Shown here: one piece after another, positions 1-6,896 of the stretch
Layout: each line of letters starts with the position of its first letter
Position numbering within the stretch: position 1 is the first letter of the stretch
Origin: JAZNSB01 sp045590955
GTDB taxonomy: Bacteria; Pseudomonadota; Alphaproteobacteria; RF32; CAG-239
DNA length: 10,095 bases
NCBI GenBank assembly: GCA_045590955.1
Contig: JAZNSB010000065.1
Coordinates: 1 to 10,095, forward strand
Reading direction: 5' to 3'
The notes under the pieces: generated by a model
Told to the model about the DNA's origin: nothing
The model's input: only the letters and a program-made list of their open reading frames with translations
The model's database searches: none
Position numbers and translations under genes: made by a program

Positions 1-634
1 CAAATACGGAAGCCACTTTTGCTCTTTCAGAACTTAATGCTGTTTCTTTTTCAATAATAGATGCCAAAATCATCATCTCTTTTGCATTTTTAATTGGCAA
101 AGATGATTCTCTGTTATCCCATGCTTGTTTTTTAACCCTTTCCATTGCATCCATTGCTTGTTTTATCAAGCTATCTTTAGAAGCACCTTTTTCAAATTTA
201 TATGTTTCGGGCAGCATTTCACCTTCTTTTGGCATCAAAGTAATGTCGCCATCCAAATTTTCTTCAGATTGAATTAAAAACAAAAACTTTCCGGTAGTCA
301 TACCTTCCGGCAAAGTAATGCTATGATAATACACATCACCGGAGGCAATTTTTTCCAACGTTTCATTAATAGATATTGCAGGATTAAACAAATACTCACC
401 GGCTCTAAGTTTTTTATCTATACCGTTCAACCTTGCTTTCAAATAAAATACTGGCCAAAAATCTATTACATTGTTTTTATGCAACATTTTTGCCACTGCC
501 GGCAAACTCATACCTTTTTTAACCATCAACAACTTTTGTTCGGCAAGAGGTCCCTGCCTAACACTCAAGTGATTAAACATTAAAAAAGACAAACAACTTA
601 AAACAATTGCCAATAATATAAGTTTTTTAAGCAT
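1..634 (-). CDS. mltG: Endolytic murein transglycosylase MltG (YceG family), partial: N-terminal 211 residues
   Basis: This reading frame runs off the left window edge, so the C-terminus is missing. The start ATG is at 634-632, one base after the fabF stop, which suggests translational coupling; no strong ribosome site is visible. Residues about 4-21 form a single hydrophobic anchor, placing the rest in the periplasm. A LysM-like part follows, then LPEGMT (108-113) and GEMLPETY (138-145), both typical of the family. ASIIEKET (191-198) is the signature that holds the catalytic glutamate, probably E195. By family knowledge, MltG cleaves nascent glycan strands in the inner membrane and so sets strand length. 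The position after acpP and fabF is the usual proteobacterial one. Nothing looks broken in the visible part. Confidence 0.93.
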   Translation of the reverse strand, partial: MLKKLILLAIVLSCLSFLMFNHLSVRQGPLAEQKLLMVKKGMSLPAVAKMLHKNNVIDFWPVFYLKARLNGIDKKLRAGEYLFNPAISINETLEKIASGDVYYHSITLPEGMTTGKFLFLIQSEENLDGDITLMPKEGEMLPETYKFEKGASKDSLIKQAMDAMERVKKQAWDNRESSLPIKNAKEMMILASIIEKETALSSERAKVASVF

Positions 635-635
635 T

Positions 636-1904
636 CTATTCTTCAAATTTTTTGAAAACCACAGAACTGTTTACACCGCCAAAACCAAAAGAATTGTTCA
701 TCACTGCTTTCATTTCTTTTTTCTTTGCTTTCAGCGGCACCAAATCTAAACCTTGCACTTCTTCATCAGGTTCATTTAGGTTAAGTGTCGGAGGACATAT
801 TCCGTCTGTTAAAGCTTTAATAGATATAACAGATTCCACAGCACCCGCAGCACCCAACAAATGTCCGATTGCAGATTTTGTAGAAGACATAGACACACCT
901 TCTGCCAAATCGCCAAACAATTTTTTGAAGCCTTGCACTTCTTTTATGTCTCCTACTGAGGTAGAAGTTCCATGAGCATTCACATATCCTATGTCTTTCA
1001 AATCAACACCATGATTTTTTGCCATATCGGTTGCTTTTTTCATTGCCCTGTAAGCACCATCTCCATCAGGAGCAGTAATATGATATGCGTCTCCGGTTAT
1101 TCCGTAACCCACTACTTCTGCATAAATTTTGGCACCTCTTGCCAGCGCATGATCAAGTTCTTCCAAAACCAAAGCACCGGCACCTTCACCAATTACAAAA
1201 CCGGAACGTTTTTTATCCCATGGACGTGAAGCCTCTTGTGGTTTTTCATTAAATTCAGATGTCAAAGCTCTCATGTTTCCAAAACCTGAAAGAGCCATAA
1301 CGTTAACAGCAGCCTCAGAACCTCCGGTAACAATCAAATCATCATCGCCATATGCAATTGCTTTATACGAATCAATCAAAGCCGTTACACCGGTTGAACA
1401 AGCTGTTGAACAAGCCGAGTTTGTTCCTTTTAAACCATATCTTATAGAAAGATTTCCTGCCACCATATTTATCAGGCAAGATGGTATAAAGAACGGAGAA
1501 ATTCTTCTGGCGCCATGTTCATAAAAAGCCACAGAATTTTCATATATTGAACCCAAACCACCGATACCGGAACCAAAAATAACGCCTGCTCTATATTTTT
1601 CATCTTCTGTTTGTGCTACCCATTTACTGTCTTCCACAGCGTCCACAGCGGCACAAATTCCATATAAAATAAATTTATCAAGTTTTTTCAATTCTTTTGC
1701 CGGAACAATTGTATCTGGATTAAAGTTGGGCAGTTGTTCTCCCCAAGGTACTTGAGCTGCAATTTTTACATTAATGTCTTTCAGGTCAAACGTATCAATT
1801 TTTGATATAGCACATTTTCCATCAAGCAATTGCTTAAAATTATGTTCCACACCTCTTCCAAAACCTGACAACATACCAAGTCCGGTAACAACCACTCTTC
1901 TCAT
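636..1904 (-). CDS. fabF: 3-oxoacyl-[acyl-carrier-protein] synthase II (KAS II)
   Basis: FabF condenses malonyl-ACP with an acyl-ACP in the elongation cycle of cytosolic type II fatty acid synthesis. At 422 residues it is of normal length. It has the thiolase-fold Cys-His-His triad: Cys169 in TACSTG, His311 in NAHGTST and His348 in SAIGHLLGAAG. The GFGGVNSS motif (407-414) is near the C-terminus. The active-site region reads ACSTACST because of an almost exact 12-base tandem repeat in the DNA; variants at this place are common, so I do not think it harms function. A Shine-Dalgarno AGAGGG sits about 9 bases before the ATG. The gene follows acpP, its partner's gene, beyond a terminator, and lies directly before mltG. 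Confidence 0.97.
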   Translation of the reverse strand: MRRVVVTGLGMLSGFGRGVEHNFKQLLDGKCAISKIDTFDLKDINVKIAAQVPWGEQLPNFNPDTIVPAKELKKLDKFILYGICAAVDAVEDSKWVAQTEDEKYRAGVIFGSGIGGLGSIYENSVAFYEHGARRISPFFIPSCLINMVAGNLSIRYGLKGTNSACSTACSTGVTALIDSYKAIAYGDDDLIVTGGSEAAVNVMALSGFGNMRALTSEFNEKPQEASRPWDKKRSGFVIGEGAGALVLEELDHALARGAKIYAEVVGYGITGDAYHITAPDGDGAYRAMKKATDMAKNHGVDLKDIGYVNAHGTSTSVGDIKEVQGFKKLFGDLAEGVSMSSTKSAIGHLLGAAGAVESVISIKALTDGICPPTLNLNEPDEEVQGLDLVPLKAKKKEMKAVMNNSFGFGGVNSSVVFKKFEE

Positions 1905-1948
1905 TTAGTCAATCCCTCTAAAAAAATTAATTTTCAAGACCATATAAG

Positions 1949-1974
1949 AAAAAACTCGCTTAGTCAAGCGAGTT
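1949..1974 (-). terminator. Rho-independent terminator after acpP
   Basis: The 9-bp perfect stem AACTCGCTT/AAGCGAGTT (1953-1961 and 1966-1974) has a 4-base loop. Read on the minus strand it is followed by a T-run (six T, then CTT). On the plus strand the tail is not a T-run, so it acts for acpP only. It should end much acpP transcription and leave fabF to read-through or to a weak promoter of its own. Confidence 0.75.
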
Positions 1975-2002
1975 CATTTCTTAAAGTTCAAAAAACTCAG
2001 AA

Positions 2003-2236
2003 CTAAGCGTTTTTAGAAATGTAATCAATTGCATCCTTAACACTTATAATTTTTTCAGCAGCTTCATCAGGAATTTCGCAACCGAATTCTTCTTCAAATG
2101 CCATAACCAATTCTACAGTATCCAAACTGTCGGCACCCAAATCATCAATAAAGCTAGCATTTTCGGTAACTTTAGTTTCTTCTACACCCAGATGCTCAGC
2201 AACAATTTTCTTAACGCGATTAGCTATATCAGTCAT
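2003..2236 (-). CDS. acpP: Acyl carrier protein
   Basis: This is a 77-residue acidic protein, the normal length for AcpP. The DSLD motif (36-39) puts the phosphopantetheine attachment at Ser37, and the flanking GADSLDTVELVMAFEEEF region is the classic helix II that partner enzymes bind. The holo-protein carries acyl intermediates as thioesters in the cytosol. A ribosome site AGAGG lies about 8 bases before the ATG. A promoter about 60-85 bases upstream and a terminator just downstream suggest a mainly single-gene, high-level transcript, in keeping with the abundance of this protein. FabF, which uses it as substrate carrier, is the next gene. Confidence 0.98.
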   Translation of the reverse strand: MTDIANRVKKIVAEHLGVEETKVTENASFIDDLGADSLDTVELVMAFEEEFGCEIPDEAAEKIISVKDAIDYISKNA

Positions 2237-2293
2237 TTAATTAACCTCTAATTTTATTAATACAATTTTTGAACATTTTTAGTTCTGTTTGCT

Positions 2294-2322
2294 TGATAAC
2301 ATACAAATATATATTTTGACAA
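2294..2322 (-). promoter_or_regulatory. Predicted sigma-70-type promoter of acpP
   Basis: On the minus strand TTGTCA (2322-2317) and TTATCA (2299-2294) are separated by 17 bases. The -35 matches consensus at five of six positions; the -10 is weaker. This would give a leader of about 50 bases before the acpP ATG, with the AGAGG ribosome site near its end. It is inferred from motif and spacing only. Confidence 0.45.
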
Positions 2323-2389
2323 GCATTTTTTTCAAGTTAGGAAGTAAAAAAGTTATTTTTTTGCACATAATCAATATGTTGGCGATTTA

Positions 2390-2419
2390 TTAACAAGCAG
2401 GTTTTTCTTGTTGTATATT
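2390..2419 (+). promoter_or_regulatory. Predicted promoter of the 80-residue protein gene
   Basis: TTAACA (2390-2395) and TATATT (2414-2419), each one base off consensus, are separated by 18 bases. Transcription would start near 2426. An imperfect palindrome, TGGTAATTTTGCCA (2421-2434), covers the expected start point. A second inverted repeat, ACATA-5-TATGT (2365-2379), lies just upstream. Either could be an operator, but in such AT-rich DNA they may be chance. Confidence 0.45.
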
Positions 2420-2472
2420 ATGGTAATTTTGCCACAATATAACGTATAAACAAAGCTTAAAAGGGGAAAGAA

Positions 2473-2715
2473 ATGAAAAAATATATGCTTTTGGTGGTAG
2501 TGCTTGCAGTTTTAGCTGTTGCCGCGTGGTTTTACACTTCTCAAGAAAAGCAACAAGAAGTTCAACCACAAATGGTTTCTGCAGAAATTATCAGCGAAAC
2601 AGAAGCTTCTGTTGAAGAAAACATTATTGAAACAGAAGGCATGATTGATGAAGAAGTTGAAGAAACAAACCCGGATGAAACCGAAGATGAAGGCGAAACG
2701 ATTGTTTCCGAATAA
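2473..2715 (+). CDS. Small membrane-anchored acidic protein of unknown function
   Basis: I do not recognise this 80-residue protein. It has a short basic start (MKK), a hydrophobic helix at about residues 4-21, and then a tail (25-80) with 18 Glu and 3 Asp but only one Lys. The likely topology is N-in, with the acidic tail in the periplasm; the hydrophobic stretch could instead be a cleaved signal peptide. There is no cysteine, so it is not a lipoprotein, and the tail is probably disordered. A strong ribosome site AAGGGG precedes the ATG. The gene has its own candidate promoter and a strong terminator, so it is probably transcribed alone. Those signals support a real gene rather than a chance frame. 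A role in binding cations or a basic partner would be speculation. Confidence 0.75.
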   Translation: MKKYMLLVVVLAVLAVAAWFYTSQEKQQEVQPQMVSAEIISETEASVEENIIETEGMIDEEVEETNPDETEDEGETIVSE

Positions 2716-2737
2716 CTTTTTTGCTCAACAAAAAGTT

Positions 2738-2767
2738 GGTCGTTTCAGCATTGAAACGACCTTTTTT
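2738..2767 (+). terminator. Strong Rho-independent terminator after the acidic small protein
   Basis: The 9-bp perfect stem GGTCGTTTC/GAAACGACC (2738-2746 and 2753-2761) has a 6-base loop and is followed directly by six T (2762-2767). A weaker AT-only hairpin, AACTTTTT/AAAAAGTT, lies just before it. This separates the small gene from the lactate dehydrogenase gene. Confidence 0.9.
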
Positions 2768-2803
2768 ATTACTATTTTATAAAAAAATTGCAAGGAGACA
2801 AAC

Positions 2804-3742
2804 ATGAAAATAGGAATTATCGGCGCAGGATTTGTTGGTTCTGCCACAGCATTTGCTCTCATTATGAAAGGCATTGCCAGAAAAATTGTATTAATAGACT
2901 CCAATAAACAAAAAGCCATGTCAGAAGCAAATGACATTTCTCATGCAGCACCTTTTGCTTATGCTAACAAAATAAAAGCCGGAGATTATTCCGATTTATC
3001 TGATGCTCCAATTATCATCATCACCGCCGGTGCCAACCAACAACCGGGAGAAACCAGACTGGATTTAATAGAAAAAAACACAAAAATCATGCAAAACATC
3101 ATTCCGCAAATTTTACGTTACAACTCCAACCCCATTTTGCTCATAGCCAGCAACCCCGTAGACATTATGACCCAAGTTGCATTAAAAGTATCAAATCTTC
3201 CTGCTTCTTCAGTAATAGGCTCCGGTACCATTTTAGACACATCACGTTTTCGCACATTACTTGGATATCATTTGGGCATATCACCTCAATCTGTCCACGC
3301 AAATGTTTTGGGAGAACACGGAGACTCAGAAGTTTTAATATGGTCCACTGCATCCGGCGGAACCATGCGCATAGAAGATTTGGCAAAAGAATTAAAACGC
3401 CCTTTTACACCGCAAATAAAAGCACAAATTGATGACAATGTTAGAAATGCCGCATACAAAATCATTGAGGGCAAAGGAGCCACATATTACGGCATTGCCG
3501 GCGGACTATGTAAAATATGTCAATCTATCATTTCAAATGAATATGCCATTTTGACGGTATCTTCATATCATCAAAAAATTGAAGGGATAGAAAACTTATG
3601 CCTTTCATTACCAACCGTAATCGGGCATAGAGGCATACATAATGTCATCTTTCCGTATTTTCATGAAGACGAACATCTTTTGCTTAAAAAAAGTTGTCAA
3701 ATTTTAAAAGAATATGGGCAAAAAGCCTTATCATATTTATAA
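2804..3742 (+). CDS. ldh: L-lactate dehydrogenase (NAD-dependent, LDH/MDH superfamily)
   Basis: The enzyme interconverts pyruvate and lactate with NADH in the cytosol. At 312 residues it has family length. The Rossmann motif GIIGAGFVGS is at residues 4-13 and the NAD-ribose-binding Asp is D32. The specificity loop GANQQPGETR (76-85) has Gln79 at the position where LDH carries Gln and malate dehydrogenase carries Arg, so I favour lactate over malate. Catalytic residues are present: R85, D145 and R148 in LDTSRFR, and H172 in GEHGDS. T227, in KGATYYGIA, is also LDH-like. A ribosome site AAGGAG lies 9 bases before the ATG. A weak promoter pair (TTGAAA 2751-2756, TATTTT 2773-2778) overlaps the preceding terminator. 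The gene is isolated between that terminator and the mtaB promoter. It suggests fermentative capacity. Confidence 0.88.
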   Translation: MKIGIIGAGFVGSATAFALIMKGIARKIVLIDSNKQKAMSEANDISHAAPFAYANKIKAGDYSDLSDAPIIIITAGANQQPGETRLDLIEKNTKIMQNIIPQILRYNSNPILLIASNPVDIMTQVALKVSNLPASSVIGSGTILDTSRFRTLLGYHLGISPQSVHANVLGEHGDSEVLIWSTASGGTMRIEDLAKELKRPFTPQIKAQIDDNVRNAAYKIIEGKGATYYGIAGGLCKICQSIISNEYAILTVSSYHQKIEGIENLCLSLPTVIGHRGIHNVIFPYFHEDEHLLLKKSCQILKEYGQKALSYL

Positions 3743-3751
3743 AAAGTAACC

Positions 3752-3779
3752 TTGCGTTTTATTTTTTTACTTATATACT
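3752..3779 (+). promoter_or_regulatory. Predicted promoter of the mtaB-ftsY-xseA operon
   Basis: TTGCGT (3752-3757) and TATACT (3774-3779) are separated by 16 bases. The -10 is one base from consensus; the -35 is poor. Transcription would start near 3786, just before the ribosome site GGAGG (3791-3795) and the mtaB ATG at 3801, leaving a very short leader. Confidence 0.45.
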
Positions 3780-3800
3780 TCCCAATAAACGGAGGATATA

Positions 3801-4841
3801 ATGGTAAAAATAATTACCTTTGGGTGCAGATTAAACAGTTTTGAATCTCAGGTTTTAAAAGAAAAACTGGCAGACTATGATGACAATCTGATAGTAATCA
3901 ATTCTTGTGCCGTAACACAAGAAGCTCAAAGACAATGCAAACAGGAAATAAGAAAAATCCGCAAACTTTATCCGAACAGCAAAATTGTCTTAACCGGATG
4001 TGCAGCCCAAACAGATCCGCAAACATTTTCCGACATGAAAGAACTTGACCTTGTGCTTGGAAACGCAGAAAAACAACATATTGAACAATATCTTAACAGC
4101 ACACAAAAAACCCATGTGGGCAACATTTTTGACTTAAAAGCATGCGACTGCCACACCATAACCGGTTTTGAAGGAAGGCACAAAGCTTTTGTGCAAATAC
4201 AACAAGGATGTTCTCACCGATGCACATACTGCATTGTTCCATATGCCAGAGGCAACAACAGATCTGTCAATGAGCAAGATATCATCAATCAAATACAAAC
4301 TTTGGTAAATGCAGGTTTTAAGCATATTTGCTTAACAGGTGTAGATATTTGTTCATATAAACCTTCTTTTTCAGAGTTGGTAGGTAACATCTTGGATAAG
4401 GTTCCAAATCTTGATATCTTGTCGTTTGGTTCGCTTGATCCGGCATATATAAATGAAGATTTTATCATAAAATATGCCAACCACCCTCGCATATATCCTT
4501 ACATGCATTTTTCCGTTCAATCCGGCGACAACCTAATTTTAAAAAAGATGGGACGCAGACACAACAGAGAGCACGTTATAAAAATCTGCAATTTATTCAA
4601 ACAGCAAAACCCCGACATTGTTTTGGGCGCCGATTTTATTTGTGGATTTCCAACCGAAACGGATGAAAATTTTCAAAATACTGTTAAATTGGTCCAAGAA
4701 GCAAAACTTACCCGCTTGCACGTATTTCCATACTCTCAAAGAAACGGCACCCCTGCTGCCAAAATGGAACAAATACCGGTTAATATACGCAAAGAAAGAG
4801 CCGCTGTTTTGCGCTCAAAAGGAGAAGAATGCAATGTTTAA
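3801..4841 (+). CDS. mtaB: tRNA t6A37 methylthiotransferase MtaB, short form
   Basis: This radical-SAM enzyme adds a methylthio group to N6-threonylcarbamoyladenosine at position 37 of ANN-decoding tRNAs. The N-terminal UPF0004 domain has its three cluster cysteines (C9, C36, C67). The radical-SAM motif CSHRCTYC supplies C137, C141 and C144 for the second 4Fe-4S cluster. The QxGCxHxCTYCIVPYARGxxRS context and the start MVKIITFGCRLN are of MtaB type rather than MiaB or RimO. At 346 residues the protein ends shortly after the radical-SAM domain, where relatives usually continue some 70-80 residues through a TRAM-type RNA-binding region. The stop overlaps the ftsY start by 8 bases, so the two are translationally coupled. 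The mtaB-ftsY order is known in alphaproteobacteria. Confidence 0.9.
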   Translation: MVKIITFGCRLNSFESQVLKEKLADYDDNLIVINSCAVTQEAQRQCKQEIRKIRKLYPNSKIVLTGCAAQTDPQTFSDMKELDLVLGNAEKQHIEQYLNSTQKTHVGNIFDLKACDCHTITGFEGRHKAFVQIQQGCSHRCTYCIVPYARGNNRSVNEQDIINQIQTLVNAGFKHICLTGVDICSYKPSFSELVGNILDKVPNLDILSFGSLDPAYINEDFIIKYANHPRIYPYMHFSVQSGDNLILKKMGRRHNREHVIKICNLFKQQNPDIVLGADFICGFPTETDENFQNTVKLVQEAKLTRLHVFPYSQRNGTPAAKMEQIPVNIRKERAAVLRSKGEECNV

Positions 4842-5670
4842 ACTTTTTTCGTTTTTTGGCAAAAAAATAGATGAAAACACACTTGAAGAACTTTCAGATA
4901 CGCTCATTACATCAGATTTTGGATCGCAAGCCACAAAAGAAATTATAGCCCAACTAAAAAATCAAAAAAATTCAGACTTAAAAGAAGCTCTATCTCAACA
5001 AATTTTAAACATTATCAAAAAAGTTGAACAACCTTTTCACATAGGCAAAGACAAACCTTTTGTGGTGTTGATGGTTGGTGTAAACGGTGCCGGAAAAACC
5101 ACTTCAATAGGCAAATTGGCCCATATACTTATCAGCGAGCAAAAACTTAAAGTTTCTTTGGTTGCAGCAGACACTTTCCGTGCAGGTGCGGTTGAGCAAC
5201 TAAAAGTATGGGGAGAAAAAAACAATGTTAAAGTATATTCCTCTCAAACATCAACAGACGCTGCAGCTCTTTGTTTTGATAGCTTAAAACAAGCCATAAA
5301 TAATGGTGATGATGTTGTGTTAATAGACACTGCCGGCAGATTACAAAACAAAAACTCACTTATGGAAGAGTTGCAAAAAATTATCAGAGTAATCAAAAAA
5401 GTACTACCCGATGCACCTCATCATACATTAATTACCATAGATGCAACCACCGGACAAAACGCTGTTGACCAAATAAAAACTTTTTCAGAGCTGACAAATG
5501 TCTCCGGCATCATTGTTTCAAAATTAGATAGCACTGCCAAAGCCGGCTTTTTAGTTTCTCATGCACAAAGTTCAGACATTCCGGTATTTTTTGTCGGCAC
5601 CGGAGAAGGCATAGAAGATTTTTCTGAATTTAACGCAAAAAGTTTTGTAGAACGCATAATGGAGAGCTAA
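4834..5670 (+). CDS. ftsY: Signal recognition particle receptor FtsY (SRP GTPase)
   Basis: FtsY docks ribosome-nascent chain-SRP complexes at the inner membrane through its GTPase heterodimer with Ffh. I take the ATG at 4834 (278 residues): it has GGAG about 9 bases upstream and begins with the usual amphipathic MFKLFSFFGKK. The frame is open back to 4618, but that part lies inside mtaB and is not FtsY-like. There is a short N domain, then GVNGAGKT (82-89, P-loop), DTFRAGAVEQL (113-123) and DTAGR (165-169). The G4 loop is unusual: SKLDSTAKAG (229-238) in place of the common TKLDGTAKGG. The long acidic A-domain of E. coli is absent, as in many alphaproteobacteria. xseA follows after 5 bases. 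Confidence 0.94.
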   Translation: MFKLFSFFGKKIDENTLEELSDTLITSDFGSQATKEIIAQLKNQKNSDLKEALSQQILNIIKKVEQPFHIGKDKPFVVLMVGVNGAGKTTSIGKLAHILISEQKLKVSLVAADTFRAGAVEQLKVWGEKNNVKVYSSQTSTDAAALCFDSLKQAINNGDDVVLIDTAGRLQNKNSLMEELQKIIRVIKKVLPDAPHHTLITIDATTGQNAVDQIKTFSELTNVSGIIVSKLDSTAKAGFLVSHAQSSDIPVFFVGTGEGIEDFSEFNAKSFVERIMES

Positions 5671-5675
5671 TTATA

Positions 5676-6896
5676 ATGGAAGAACTTGCCACTTTTACCG
5701 TTTCACAAATTTCCCTTGCAATAAAAAATGTGGTAGAAACCAACTTTTCTTTTGTAAGAATAAGAGGAGAAATTTTTGGCTCAAAAAGAGCCGATTCCGG
5801 ACACTATTATCTATCGTTAAAAGATGAAAACGCTGTATTATCTGCAGTTTGTTGGAAAGGTATTGCCAACAACCTAAACGTTGCCATTCAAGACGGCATA
5901 GAAGTTATTGCCACGGGCAAGATTACAACATTTTCGGGCAAATCTTCATATCAGCTGGTCATAGAACATATGGAAATATCCGGCATAGGCACACTTTTAA
6001 AGCTTTTGGAAGAACGCAAACAAAAATTTGCGCAAGAAGGATTGTTTGACCCTGCTCACAAAAAGCCTATTCCGTATTTACCAAACAAAATAGGGGTTGT
6101 AACTTCCCCAAGCGGAGCTGTCATCAGAGATATTATTCACCGATTAAAAGACAGATTTCCGGTTCCGGTTGTTGTATGGGGAACACCTGTTCAAGGCGCC
6201 GGAGCAGAAATAAAAATTGCCCAAGCCATAGACGGATTTAACCGCCTAGAAGACAAACCCGACGTAATCATTGTTGCCAGAGGCGGTGGCAGTTTGGAAG
6301 ATCTGTGGTGTTTCAATGAAGAAATTGTAATTCGTGCCGTATATAATTCAGACATACCAATCATTTCTGCAGTCGGGCATGAAACAGATACCATGCTTAT
6401 AGACTATGTTTCTGACCTCAGGGCCCCCACTCCGACCGGTGCGGCAGAAATGGCGGTTCCCGTAAAATCAGAGCTTATAATACAGGTAAACAACTTAAAC
6501 AACCGCCTAAACAACGGCATATTAAATTATTTTGAAAATTTGCGCACAAAACTTACCTCTTTACGCAGAGGAATTCCCAATTTATCTCAGCTTATTGCAG
6601 AAAGTATTCAAAAACTTGACGACAAAAGCCAAAGATTAAAACTTGCATGGCAACACATTGTTGACAAACACTCTTTGATATTAGAGCAAATTTCTACACG
6701 TTTAGAAGCAAGCTCCATTCAATCTGTTTTAAACCGAGGTTTTGCATATATCAGCAACAAACAAGGCAAAATCATCAGCAATTCACAAACAGCTCAAAAA
6801 GAACATTATTTACAAATTCATTTTGCAGATTCCACAATAACCGCAGCACCTTTAAGGAAAAAAGATGACAAACAAGGCGATCTTTTTAATTTTTAG
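5676..6896 (+). CDS. xseA: Exodeoxyribonuclease VII large subunit
   Basis: XseA is the catalytic subunit of ExoVII, which degrades single-stranded DNA from both ends in the cytosol. An N-terminal OB-fold (about 1-100) is followed by the catalytic domain, with GVVTSPSGAVIRDI (140-153), the glycine-rich ARGGGSLEDLW (201-211) and GHETD (234-238), all conserved in the family. A helical coiled-coil region (about 265-345) and the C-terminal LNRGFAYI strand complete it. At 406 residues it is close to normal length. Its ribosome site GGAGAG lies in the last codons of ftsY. The small subunit gene xseB is not in the window. The 3' end overlaps the next gene by 32 bases. Confidence 0.95.
   Translation: MEELATFTVSQISLAIKNVVETNFSFVRIRGEIFGSKRADSGHYYLSLKDENAVLSAVCWKGIANNLNVAIQDGIEVIATGKITTFSGKSSYQLVIEHMEISGIGTLLKLLEERKQKFAQEGLFDPAHKKPIPYLPNKIGVVTSPSGAVIRDIIHRLKDRFPVPVVVWGTPVQGAGAEIKIAQAIDGFNRLEDKPDVIIVARGGGSLEDLWCFNEEIVIRAVYNSDIPIISAVGHETDTMLIDYVSDLRAPTPTGAAEMAVPVKSELIIQVNNLNNRLNNGILNYFENLRTKLTSLRRGIPNLSQLIAESIQKLDDKSQRLKLAWQHIVDKHSLILEQISTRLEASSIQSVLNRGFAYISNKQGKIISNSQTAQKEHYLQIHFADSTITAAPLRKKDDKQGDLFNF

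Noticed and set aside
323..583. Plus-strand open frame opposite mltG
   Set aside because: It lies antisense to a well-supported MltG reading frame and shows no recognisable protein features.
1381..1425. Tandem 12-base repeat as a mobile or regulatory repeat
   Set aside because: It lies inside fabF and encodes the ACST-ACST active-site segment, so it is explained by coding sequence.
2804..3742. Malate dehydrogenase call for the superfamily member
   Set aside because: The specificity-loop residue is Gln79, not Arg, and the surrounding GANQxPGETR loop is of lactate dehydrogenase type.
3741..3780. Terminator after ldh
   Set aside because: AAGTAA and TTACTT could pair only across a long loop, and no T-run follows the stem. 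A promoter reading is more plausible.
4618..4833. Extension of ftsY upstream to a Met at 4618
   Set aside because: This part lies entirely within mtaB in another frame and has no FtsY-like sequence. The ATG at 4834 has a ribosome site and the expected FtsY N-terminus.
3801..4841. MiaB or RimO identity
   Set aside because: The short N-terminus and the radical-SAM surroundings fit MtaB better.
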